From contig WPIO01000580.1 of NCBI GenBank assembly GCA_009760855.2, forward strand, positions 1 to 23,002: a stretch of 23,002 bases of DNA. Direction: 5' to 3'. Source of the DNA: Cristatella mucedo. Its lineage: Eukaryota > Bryozoa > Phylactolaemata > Cristatellidae. The notes under the pieces were generated by a model. That model did not search any database, was not told where the DNA came from, and was given only the letters and a program-made list of their open reading frames with translations. Shown piece after piece: positions 11,714 to 22,785 of this stretch; position 1 is the first letter of the stretch, and each line of letters begins with the position of its first letter. The position numbers and the translations under genes were made by a program.

Positions 11714-13207
11714 GGCAATCGCACTTGAATAACTCATTTCGGTTGAGTTTGCAGCTGATCGCGGAATATAAAGACATCTCGATACTGCTCGTTTTAGCAT
11801 GCGATTGCTTGCTGCAGAGTGGGGTGACTAGCATTAGGCCATTCACACTTGAATAACCTACTTTGCATGAGATCACAGCAGATCGCACAATATCTAGGTA
11901 CTTTAAATCAACCCTTCTAAGTGTGCTGTAGCTTGCAGGAGAGTCCAGCTGCTTGGTTTAGGCAATCGCACCTGAATAGCACATTTCGGTTAAATTTGCT
12001 GCAGATCGCTGAATATAAAGACACCTCGATACTGCCCGTTATATCGTGAGATAACTTGCTGCATATTGTGGCGCTTAGCATTAGGCAATTCACACTGGAA
12101 TAGCTTATGTTGCATGATATCCCAGCAGATCGCACAATATCTATATAGTTTAAACCAATCCGCGGGGGCATGCTGTTGTTTGCACCAAAATGCATTTCAT
12201 TGCTTTACACAATCGCAATTGAATAACTCATTTTGCTTGAGTTTGCAGCAAATCGGTAAATATAAAGACACCTCGATACAGCTCTTTATAGCCGTGATAG
12301 CTTGCTGCTGAGTGAGGCACCTAGCATTAGGCCATTCACACTTGAATAACCTACTTTGGATGAGATCGCAGCAGATCGCACAATATCTAGATACTTTAAA
12401 TCGACCCGTCTCAGCGTGTGGTAGCTTGCAGCAGAGTGCCGCTCCTTGGTTTAAGCAATCGCACATGAATAACTCATTTCGATTAAGTTTGTAGCTGATC
12501 GCTGAACAGAAAGACACCTCGATACAGCTCGTTATATCGTGTGATAACTTGCTGCAGATTGCGGCGCATTGCATAAGGCCATTCACACGTGATTAGCTTA
12601 TTTTGCATGTCTTCACCGCAAATCGCACAATATCTTGATACTTTAAATCGACCCGTCAGAGCGTGCAGTAGCTTGCATCAGAGTGCAGCTCCTTGCTTAA
12701 GGCAATCGCAATTTGAAAACTCATTCTGCTTGCGTTTGCAGCTGATCTCTGAATATGAAGACACCTCAATAGAGCTCGTAATAGCCTGTAATAAGTTGCT
12801 GCAGAGTTCTGCCCTTTGCATTAAGCCATTCACACTTGAATAGCTTATTTTGCATGAGTTCACAGCAGATAGCACAATATCTAGCTACTTTAAATCCAGC
12901 CGTCGAAGCATGCAGGAGCTAGCAGCAGAGTGCTGCACCTTGGTTTAGGCAATCACACTTGAAAAACGAACTTTGCTTGATTTTGCAGCATATCGCGGAA
13001 CATAAAGATACCTCGATACTGTACCTCATTCCGTGGGATAACTTGCTGCAGAGTGCGGTGCCTTGCATTAAGCCATTCACACTTGAATAACTTATTTTGC
13101 ATGAGTTTACAGCAGATCGCACAATATCTAAAGACGTAAAATCCACCCGTCGAAGCTTGCATGAGCTGGCAGCAGAGTGCTGCGCCTTGCTTAGGGCAAT
13201 CGTACTT

Positions 13208-13218
13208 AAAAAAAAAAA
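13208..13218. repeat. 11-base A run in a B half, second copy
   Basis: This is the counterpart of the run at 3345, with the same length and flanks (TACTT before, TTTCG after). Confidence 0.85.
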
Positions 13219-15033
13219 TTTCGAATGAGTTTGCAGAAGATCGCGGAATGTAAAGACACCACAATACTGCTCGTTATGGCGTGTAATAACTTGCTGCTGA
13301 GTGTAGTACCTTGCATTAAGCCATTCTCACTTGAATAACCTATTTTGCATGAGATAGCAGGAGATTGCCCAATATCTAGATACTTTAAATCCACCCTTCA
13401 AAGCGTGCAGGAGCTGGCAGCTGAGTGCTCGGCTTTGCTTTAGGCAATCGCACTTAAAAAACGAATTTTGCTTGATTTTTCAGCTGATCACGGAACATAA
13501 ACGCACGTCGATACTCATCCTCATAGCTTGTGATAACTTGTGGCAGAGTGCTGTGCTTTGCATTAAGCCATTCACACTTTAATACCTTATTTTGCATGAG
13601 TTCACAGCAGATCGCACAATATTAAGATACTTCAAATCAACCCGTCAAGGCATGAAGTAGCTCGGAGCAGAGTGAAGGCCTTGCTTTAGGCAATCGCACT
13701 TGAATAACTCATTTCGGTTGAGTTTGCAGCTGATCGCGGAATATAAAGACATCTCCATACTGCTCGTTATAGCCTGCGATAACTTGCTGCAGAGTGGGGC
13801 GCCGAGCATTAGGCCATTCACACTTGAATAACCTACTTTGGATGAGATCGCAGCAGATCGCACAATATCAAGATACTTTAAATCGACCCGTCTCAGCGTG
13901 TGGTAGCTTGCAGCAGAGTGCAGATCCTTGGTTTAAGCAATCGCACACGAATAACTCATTTCGGTTAAGTTTGCAGCTGATCGGGGAACAGAAAGACACC
14001 TCGATACAGCTCGTTATATCGTGTGATAACTTGCTGCAGATTGCTGCCCCTTGCATAAGGCCATTCACATTTGAATAGCTTATCTTGCATGATATCCCAG
14101 CAGATCGCACCATATCTAGATACTTTAAACCAATCCGCCGGGGCATGCTGTTGTTTGCACCAAAATGCACCTCCTTGCTTTAGGCCATCGCAATTGAATG
14201 ACTCATTTTGCTTGAGTTTGCAGCAAATCGGTAAATATAAAGACACCTCGATACTGCTCATTATAGCTGTGATGGCTTGCTGCAGATTGCGGCGCCTTGC
14301 ATAAGGCCATTCACACTTGATTAGCTTATTTTGCATGACTTTACAGCAGATCGCACAATATCTAGATACTTTAAATCGACCCGTCACAGCGTGCAGTACC
14401 TTGCAGCAGAGTGCAGCTCCTTCCTTTAGGCAATCGCAATTTGATATCTCATTCCGCTTGCGTTCGCGGCAGATCGCTGAATATAAAGACACCTCAATAG
14501 AGCTCGTAGTCGCCTGTAATAGGTTGCTGCAGAGTTCTGAGCTTTGCATTAAGCCATTCACACTTGAATAGCTTTATGTGCATGAGTTCACAGCAGATCG
14601 CACAATATCTAGCTACTTTAAATTCAACCGTCGAATCATGCAGGAACTAGCAGCAGAGTGCTGCACCTTGATTTAGGCAATCACACTTGAATAACGAAGT
14701 TTGCTTGATTTTGCAGCATATCGCGGAACATTAAGATACCTCGATACTGCACCTCATTCCGTGCGATAACTTGCCGAAGAGTGCGGTGCCTTGCATTAGG
14801 CTATTCACACTTGAATAACTTATTTTGCATGACTTCACAGCAGATCGAACAATATCTAGATACTTTAAATCAACCGGTAAAGTTGTGCAGTAGCTCGGAG
14901 AGGAGTGCAGGCCTTGCTTTTGGCAATCGCACTGGAATAACTCATTTCGCTTAGGTTAGCAGCAGATCGCTGAATATTAGGAAACCTCAATACTACTCGT
15001 TATATCGTGTGATAACTTGCTGGGGAGTGGGGA

Positions 15034-15069
15034 TACTTGCATCAAACCATTCACACTTAAATAGCTTAT
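15034..15069. repeat. Higher-order landmark, copy 4
   Basis: This has the same boundary variant, 5073 bases after copy 3 and inside cassette copy 2. Confidence 0.85.
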
Positions 15070-17140
15070 CTTGCATGAGTTCACAGCAGATCGCACAATA
15101 TCTAGATACTTTAAATCAACCCGCTAGAGCGTGGAGTAGTTTGCAGCATGTTGCAAATCCTTGCTTTAGGCAATCGCACTTGAATAACTCATTTTGCATG
15201 AGCTTGCAGCAGATTTCTGAATATAAAGACACCTCAATAGAGCTCGTAATAGCGGGTGATAACTTGCTGCAGAGTTCTGTGCTTTGCCTTAAGCCATTAA
15301 CACTTGATTAGCTTATTTTGCATGAGTTCACAGCAGATCGCACAAAATCTAGATACTTTAAATCGACCCGTCAGAGCGTGCAGTAGCTTGCAGCAGTGTG
15401 CAGCTCCTTGCTTTAGGCAATCACACATGAATAACGAACTTTGCTTGATTTTGCAGCATATCGCGGAACATAAAGATATCTCGATACTGCACCTCATTCC
15501 GTGTGACAACTTGCTGAAGAGTGCGGTGCCTTGCATTAAGCCATTCACACTTGAATAACTTATTTTGCATGAGTTCACAGCAGATCGCACAATATCTAGA
15601 GGCTTTAAATCCACCCGTCGAAGCTTGCATGAGCTGCCAGCAGAGTGCTGCGCCTTGCTTAGGGCAATCGTACATTAAAAACACATTTCGAATGAGTTTG
15701 CTGAAGATCGCGGAATGTAAGGACACCTCAATACTGCTCGTTATGGCGTGTGATAACTTGCTGCGGAATGTGGTGCCTTGCATTAAGCCATTCTCACTTG
15801 ACTAACCAATTTTGCATGAGATAGCAGGAGATTGCCCAATATCTAGATACTTTAAATCCACCCGTCGAAGCGTGAAGGAGCTGGCAGCAGATTGCTCAGG
15901 TTAGCTTTAGGCAATCGCACTTAAAAAACGCATTTTGCTTGATTTTGCAGCAGATCGGGGAACATAAACACACCTCGATACTCATCCTCATAGATTGTGA
16001 TAGCTTGCGGCAGAGTGCCGTGCTTTGCATTAAGCCATTCACACTTGAATACCTTATTTTGCATGAGTTCACAGCAGATCGCACAATATCTAGATACTTC
16101 AAATCAACCTGTCAAGGCATGAAGTAGCTCGGAGCAGAGTGCAGGCCTTGCTTTAGGCAATTGCACTTGAATAATTCATTTCGGTTGAGTGTGCAGCAGA
16201 TCGCTGAATATAAAGACACCTCGATACTGCTCGTTATATCGTGTGCTAACTTGCTGCAGTGTGAGGTGTTTTGCATTAAGCCATTCACACTTGTATAACT
16301 TATTTTGCATGAGTTCACAGCAGATTGCACTATATCTAGATACTTTAAATCAACCCGTCAAGTCATGCAGTCGCCCGGAGATTAGTGCAGGCCTTGCTTT
16401 AGGCAATCGCACTTGAACAACTCATTTCGCTTGAGTTTGCAGCAGATCGCAGAATATTAAGACACCTCGATACTGCTCGTTATAGCGTGTGATAACTTGC
16501 TGCAGTGTGAGGCGCCTTGCATTAGGCCATTCACACTTGAATAGCTTATCTTGCATGAGTTCACAGCAGATCGCACTATATCAAGATACTTAAAATCAAC
16601 CGGTCTAAGCGTGCTATAGTACGGAGCAGAGTGCAGGCCTAGCTTCAGGCAATCGCTCTTGAATAACTCATTTTGCTTAAGTATGCAGCAAATCGCTAAA
16701 TATCAAGACACCTCGATACTGCTCTTTATAGCGTGTGACAACTTGCTGCAGAGTGAGGCGCCTTGCATTAAGCTATTCACACTGGAATAGCTTATCTTGC
16801 ATGATATCCCAGCAGATCGCACAATATTTAGATACTTTAAACCAACCCGTCTAAGCGTGCGGTAGCTTGCAGCAAAGTGCAGCTCCTTGGTTTAAGCAAT
16901 CGCACATGAATAACTCATTTCGGTTAAGTTTGCAGCAGATCGCTGATCATAAAGACACCTCGATACTGCACGTTATATCGTGTGATAACTTGCTGCAGAT
17001 TGCTGGGCCTTGCATTCAGCCATTCACACTTGTATAGCTTATCTTGCATGACTTCACAGCAGATCGCACAAAATCTTGTTTCTTCAAATCAACCAGTCAA
17101 GTCATGCAGTAGCTCCGACAAAAGTGCAGGCCTTGCTTTA

Positions 17141-17263
17141 GGCGATTATACTTGAATACCTCATTTTGCTTAAGATCGCAGCAAATCGCACAATATCTTG
17201 ATACTTGAAATCAACCCGCCATAGTGTGCAGTAGTTTGCAGCATAATGCAGCTCCTTGCTTTA
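17141..17263. repeat. B/A hybrid half-unit, fourth, diverged copy
   Basis: The half-unit starts with GGCGATTATACTTGAATACC and switches to A-type sequence after a variant core (GCAGCAAATCGC), followed by ACAATATCTTGATACTTG. It is more different from the other three hybrids than they are from each other. It may be an older branch of the same exchange or a separate exchange at the same place. It shifts the register here as the others do. Confidence 0.75.
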
Positions 17264-17399
17264 GGCATTCGTACTTGAATAAATCATTTCGGTTTGAGTT
17301 TTCAGCAGATCGCAGAATGTGAATACACCTCGATACTGCTCGTTATATCGTTTGATGACTTGCTGCCGAGTGCAGGGCATTGCATTAACCCATTCAAAC

Positions 17400-18090
17400 G
17401 TGAATAACCTACTTTGCATGAGATCGCAGCAGATCGCACAATATCTAGATACTTTAAATCGACCCGTCTCAGCGTGTGGTAGCTTGCAGCACAGTGCAGC
17501 TCCTTGGTTTAAGCAATCGCACATGAATAACACATTTCGATTAAGTTTGTAGCTGATCGCTGCACAGAAAGACACCTCGATACAGCTCGTTATATCGTGT
17601 GATAACTTGCTGCAGATTGCGGCGCATTGCATAAGGCCATTCACACGTGATTAGCTTATTTTGCATGTCTTCACCGCAAATCGCACAATATCTTGATACT
17701 TTAAATCGACCCGTCAGAGCGTGCAGTAGCTTGCATCAGAGTGCAGCTCCTTGCCTAAGGCAATCGCAATTTGAAAGCTCATTCTGCTTGCATTTGCAGC
17801 TGATCTCTGAATATGAAGACACCTCAATAGAGCTCGTAATAGCCTGTAATAAGTTGCTGCAGAGTTCTGCCCTTTGCATTAAGCCATTCACACTTGAATA
17901 GATTATTTTGCATGAGTTCACAGCAGATCGCACAATATCTAGCTACTTTAAATCCAACCGTCGAAGCGTGCAGGAGCTAGCAGCAGCGTGCTGCACCTTG
18001 GCTTAGGCAATCACACTTGAATGATGAACTTTGCTTGATTTTGCAGCATATCGCGGAACATAAAGATACCTCGATACTGCACCTCATTCA
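17400..18090. repeat. Partial cassette copy, about 0.7 kb
   Basis: This matches 12.36-13.06 kb (offset 5058) and 2.50-3.20 kb (offset 14921). It carries the GTCTCAGCGTGTGG dimer followed by the CACGTGATTAGC and GTCGAAGC dimers in the same order. It ends near 18090, where CATTCAGCGTG replaces CATTCCGTGGG. Confidence 0.75.
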
Positions 18091-19563
18091 GCGTGATAAC
18101 TTGCTGCAGAGTGCGGTGCCTTGCATTAAGGCATTCACACTTGAATAGCCTACTGTGCATGAGATCGCAGCAGATTGCACAATATCTAGATACTTTTAAA
18201 TCAACCCGTCTAACCGTGCGGTATCTTGAAGCAGAGTGCAGCTCTTGGTTTAGGCAATCGCACTTGAATAATTCATTTCGCTTGAGTGTGCAGCAGATCA
18301 CTGAATATAAAGACACCTCGATACTGCTCGTTATATCGTGTTATAACTTGCTGCAGATTGCGGAGCCTTGCATTAGGCCATTGACACTTGAATAGCTTAT
18401 TTTGCATGACTTCACAGCAGATCGCACTATATCTAGATACTTTAAATCAACCCATCAAGTCATGCAGTCGTCCGGAGATTAGTGCAGGCCTTCCTTTAGG
18501 CAATCGCACTTGAACAACTCATTTCGTTTGAGTTTGCAGCAGATCGCAGAATATTAAGACACCTCGATACTGCTCGTTATAGGGTGTGATACCTTGCTGC
18601 AGTGTGAGGCGCCTTGCATTAGGCCATTCACACTTGAATAGCTTAACTTGCATGAGTTCACAGCAGATCGCACAATATCTAGATACTTTAAATTAACCCA
18701 CCAGAGCTTGCAGTACTTTGCAGCATAATGCAGCTCCTTGCTTCAGGCAATCGCACTTGAATAACTCATTTCGGTTGAGTTTGCAGCTGATCCCGGAATA
18801 TAAAGACATCTCGATACTGCTCGTTAAAGCGTGCGATTGCTTGCTGCAGAGTGGGGTGACTAGCATTAGGCCATTCACACTTGAATAACCTACTTTGCAT
18901 GAGATAGCAGCAGATCGCACAATATCTAGATACTTTAGATCAACCCTTCTAAGTGTGCTGTAGCTTGCAGCAGAGTCCAGCTACTTGGTTTAGGCAATCG
19001 CACCTGAATAACACATTTCAGTTTAATTTGCTGCAGATCGCTGAATATAAAGACACCTCGATACTGCTCGTTATATCGTAAGATAAATTGCTGCAGATTG
19101 TGGCGCTTAGCATTAGGCCATTCACACTTGACTAGCCTATTTTTGCATGATATCACAGCAGATCGCACAATATCTAGATACTTTAAAATCAATCCGTGGG
19201 GGGCATGCTGTAGTTCGCAGCAAAGTGCATTTCCTTGCTTTAGGCAATCGCACTTGATTAACTCATTTCGGTTGAGTTTGCAGCTGATCGCGGAATATAA
19301 AGACACCTCGATACAGCTCTTTATAGCCGTGATAGGTTGCTGCTGAGTGCGGAGCCAAGCATTAGGCCATTCACACTTGAATAACCTACTTTGGATGAGA
19401 TCGCAGCAGATCGCACAATATCTAGATACTTTAAATCGACTCGTCTCAGCGTGTGTTAGCTTGCAGCAGAGTGCAGCTCCTTGGTTTAAGCAATCGCACA
19501 TGAATAACACATTTCGATTAAGTTTGTAGCTGATCGCTGCACAGAAAGACACCTCGATACAGC

Positions 19564-19577
19564 TCGTTATCTTCACC
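19564..19577. other. Deletion scar, 75 bases
   Basis: The sequence reads AGCTCGTTATCTTCACCGCA. Relative to 2663-2757, 75 bases (2673-2747) are missing across a B-to-A boundary. One base is shared at the join. Confidence 0.85.
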
Positions 19578-20983
19578 GCAAATCGCACAATATCTTGATA
19601 CTTTAAATCGACCCGTCAGAGCGTGCAGTAGCTTGCATCAGAGTGCAGCTCCTTGCTTAAGGCAATTGCAATTTGAAAGCTCATTCTGCTTGCATTTGCA
19701 GCTGATCTCTGAATATGAAGACACCTCAATAGAGCTCGTAATAGCCTGTAATAAGTTGCTGCAGAGTTCTGCCCTTTGCATTAAGCCATTCACACTTGAA
19801 TAGATTATTTTGCATGAGTTCACAGCAGATAGCACAATATCTAGCTACTTTAAATCCAACCGTCGAAGCATGCAGGAGCTAGCAGCAGAGTGCTGCACCT
19901 TGGTTTAGGCAATCACACTTGAAAAACGAACTTTGCTTGATTTTGCAGCATATCGCGGAACATAAAGATACCTCGATACTGCACCTCATTCCGTGGGATA
20001 ACTTGCTGCAGAGTGCGGTGCCTTGCATTAAGCCATTCACACTTGAATAACTTATTTTGCATGAGTTTACAGCAGATCGCACAATATCTTGAGACTTTAA
20101 ATCCACCCGTCGAAGCTTGCATGAGCTGGCAGCAGAGTGCTGCGCCTTGCTTAGGGCAATCGTACTTAATAAAAAAACATTTCGAATGAGTTTGCAGAAG
20201 ATCGCGGAATGTAAAGACACCACAATACTGCTTGTTATGGCGTGTAATAACTTGCTGCTGAGTGTAGTGCCTTGCATTAAGCCATTCTCACTTGAATAAC
20301 CTATTTTTCATGAGATAGCAGGAGATTGCCCAATATCTAGATACTTTAAATCCACCCGTCGAAGCGTGCAGGAGCTAGCAGCAGAGTGCTCGGCTTTGCT
20401 TTAGGCAATCGCACTTGAAAAACGAATTTTGCTTGATTTTTCAGCTGATCACGGAACATAAACGCACCTCGATACTCATCCTCATAGCTTGTGATAACTT
20501 GCGGCAGAGTGCTGTGCTTTGCATTAGGCCATTCACACTTGAATACCTTATTTTGCATGAGTTCACAGCAGATCGCACAATATCTAGATACTTCAAATCA
20601 ACCCGTCAAGGCATGAAGTAGCTCGGAGCAGAGTGAAGGCCTTGCTTTAGGCAATCGCACTTGATTAAACTCATGTCGGTTGAGTTTGCAGCTGATCGCG
20701 GAATATAAAGACATCTCCATACTGCTCGTTATAGCCTGCGATAGCTTGCTGCAGAGTGGGGCGCCTAGCATTAGGCCATTCACACTTGAATAACCTACTT
20801 TGGATGAGATCGCAGCAGATCGCACAATATCAAGATACTTTAAATCGACCCGTCTCAGCGTGTGGTAGCTTGCAGCACAGTGCAGCTCCTTGGTTTAAGC
20901 AATCGCACACGAATAACTCATTTCGGTTAAGTTTTGTTTGCAGCTGATCGGGAACAGAAAGACACCTCGATACAGCTCGTTAT

Positions 20984-20996
20984 ATCGTGGTTTGCA
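20984..20996. other. Deletion scar, 192 bases
   Basis: The sequence reads TATATCGTGGTTTGCAGC. Relative to cassette copy 1, bases 4161-4352 are missing, from the tail of one B half to the middle of the next. The offset falls from 16829 to 16637. I see no clear microhomology. A 5-base gain (GTTTTGTTTGC for GTTTGC) lies 45 bases to the left. Confidence 0.85.
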
Positions 20997-21807
20997 GCAA
21001 ATCGGTAATATAAAGACACCTCGATACTGCTCATTATAGCTGTGATGGCTTGCTGCAGATTGCGGCGCCTTGCATAAGGCCATTCACACTTGATTAGCTT
21101 ATTTTGCATGACTTTACAGCAGATCGCACAATATCTAGATACTTTAAATCGACCCGTCACAGCGTGCAGTAGCTTGCAGCAGAGTGCAGCTCCTTCCTTT
21201 AGGCAATCGCAATTTGATATCTCATTCCGCTTGCGTTCGCGGCAGATCGCTGAATATGAAGACACCTCAATAGAGCTCGTAGTCGCCTGTAATAGGTTGC
21301 TGCAGAGTTCTGAGCTTTGCATTAAGCCATTCACACTTGAATAGCTTTATGTGCATGAGTTCACAGCAGATCGCACAATATCTAGCTACTTTAAATCCAA
21401 CCTTCGAAGCATGCAGGAACTAGCAGCAGAGTGCTGCACCTTGATTTAGGCAATAACACTTGAATAACGAACTTTGCTTGATTTTGCAGCATATTGCGGA
21501 ACATTAAGATACCTCGATACTGCACCTCATTCCGTGCGATAACTTGCTGAAGAGTGCGGTGCCTTGCATTAAGCCATTCACACTTGAATAACTTATTTTG
21601 CATGACTTCACAGCAGATCGCACAATATCTAGATACTTTTATATGAACCGGTAAAGTTGTGCAGTAGCTCGGAGAGGAGTGCAGGCCTTGCTTTTGGCAA
21701 TCGCACTGGAATAACTCATTTCGCTTAGGTTAGCAGCAGATCGCTGAATATTAGGAAACCTCAATGCTACTCGTTATATCGTGTGATGACTTGCTGGGGA
21801 GTGGGGA

Positions 21808-21843
21808 TACTTGCATCAAACCATTCACACTTAAATAGCTTAT
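21808..21843. repeat. Higher-order landmark, copy 5
   Basis: This has the same boundary variant, 6774 bases after copy 4. The preceding B half has AATGCTACTCG and GATGACTTG where the others have AATACTACTCG and GATAACTTG. Confidence 0.85.
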
Positions 21844-22059
21844 CTTGCATGAGTTCACAGCAGATCGCACAATATCTAGATACTTTAAATCAACCCGCTT
21901 GAGCGTGGAGTAGTTTGCAGCATGTTGCAAATCCTTGCTTTAGGCAATCGCACTTGACTAACTCATTTTGCATGAGCTTGCAGCAGATTTCTGAATATAA
22001 AGACACCTCAATAGAGCTCGTAATAGCGGGTGATAACTTGCTGCAGAGTTCTGTGCTTT

Positions 22060-22785
22060 GCATTAAGCCATTCACACTTGAATACCTTATTTTGCATGAG
22101 GTCACAGCAGATCGCACAATATCTAGATACTTCAAATCAACCCGTCAAGGCATGAAGTAGCTCGGAGCAGAGTAACTCATTTCGGTTGAGTTTGCAGCTG
22201 ATCGCGGAATATAAAGACATCTCCATACTGCTCGTTATAGCCTGCGATAGCTTGCTGCAGTGTGGGGCGCCGAGCATTAGGCCATTCACACTTGAATAAC
22301 CTACTTTGGATGAGATCGCAGCAGATCGCACAATATCAAGATACTTTAAATCGACCCGTCTCAGCGTGTGGTAGCTTGCAGCAGAGTGCAGCTCCTTGGT
22401 TTTAGCAATCGCACACGAATAACTCATTTCGGTTAAGTTTGCAGCTGATCGGGGAACAGAAAGACACTTTGATACAGCTCGTTATATCGTGATATAACTT
22501 GCTGCAGATTGCTGCGCCTTGCATAAGGCCATTCACACTTGAATAGCTTATCTTGCATGATATCCCAGCAGATCGCACCATATCTAGATACTTTAAACCA
22601 ATCCGCCGGGGCATGCTGTTGTTCGCACCAAAATGCACCTCCTTGCTTTAGGCAATCGCAATTGAATGACTCATTTTGCTTGAGTTTGCAGCAAATCGGT
22701 AAATATAAAGACACCTCGATACTGCTCATTATAGCTGTGATGGCTTGCTGCAGATTGCGGCGCCTTGCATAAGGCCATTCACACT
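22060..22785. repeat. Local copy of three dimers, about 1.54 kb to the right of their nearest relative
   Basis: The sequence from 22060 resumes the type seen at 20521 (offset 1539): ATACCTTATTTTGCATGAGG, CAAGGCATGAAGTAGC, then the GTCTCAGCGTGTGG and CGGGGCATGCTGTTG dimers. It lacks 32 bases near 22173 but keeps the region that is deleted at 20989. The two neighbours were therefore damaged separately. Confidence 0.7.
22168..22178. other. Deletion scar, 32 bases
   Basis: The sequence reads GGAGCAGAGTAACTCATTTC. Relative to 3801-3850, 32 bases (3811-3842) are missing, so the last bases of an A half and the first bases of the B half are lost. The A-to-B boundary is gone here. Confidence 0.85.

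Larger units (their letters stand above)
9961..15033. repeat. Higher-order repeat unit, 5073 bases, 41 half-units
   Basis: Landmark to landmark, this unit has 19 dimers and one trimer (hybrid at 11591). Its right two-thirds (from 11531) is the second copy of the 4-kb cassette. Its left part (9961 to about 10960) recurs in the next unit at an offset of about 5.07 kb (about 15034-16030), with mosaic patches such as 10370-10460. It contains the 12-base tandem duplication at 11551 and an 11-base A run at 13208. Confidence 0.75.
11531..15551. repeat. 4-kb cassette, copy 2
   Basis: This is the second copy of the block at 1678-5690. Left of about 11531 and right of about 15551 the two regions differ (after 15551 this copy continues with GAGGCTTTAAATCCACCC, where copy 1 has the CCAGAGCG type). 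Differences inside the block include the 12-base duplication and a 2-base loss near its left end, and a run of substitutions between about 12,060 and 12,320. The shared order of rare variants makes independent origin very unlikely. Confidence 0.85.
15034..21807. repeat. Higher-order repeat unit, 6774 bases, about 57 half-units before deletion
   Basis: This is the longest landmark-to-landmark unit. It opens with the same 500 bases as the others, then runs through mixed dimers. A partial cassette follows at about 17400-18090, then the third cassette copy from 18690 with deletions of 75 and 192 bases. Adding 267 bases back gives about 7041, close to 57 half-units. A stretch at 16350-16640 recurs at about 18450-18660 (offset 2097), recognisable by CCGGAGATTAGTGCAGG. 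This internal copying explains the extra length. Confidence 0.65.
18690..22060. repeat. 4-kb cassette, copy 3, mosaic and deleted
   Basis: This matches about 1800-5420 at an offset of 16895-16898, dropping to 16823-16829 after a 75-base deletion at 19570 and to 16635-16637 after a 192-base deletion at 20989. Its left end (CCCACCAGAGC, GTACTTTGC) is closer to cassette copy 2. From about 18790 (GATCCCGG, CGTTAAAGCG) it is closer to copy 1. A patch at 19130-19305 matches neither. The copy is therefore a mosaic. Confidence 0.75.

Noticed and set aside
18935-19588. The longest open frame in the window (217 codons, minus strand, cysteine-rich) and similar frames of 60-198 codons on both strands.
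   Set aside because: They recur with the satellite unit, start and stop at fixed points in it, overlap on both strands, and lose frame because 247 is not a multiple of three. Indels between copies are not in threes. I see no domain, so I do not annotate them as genes.
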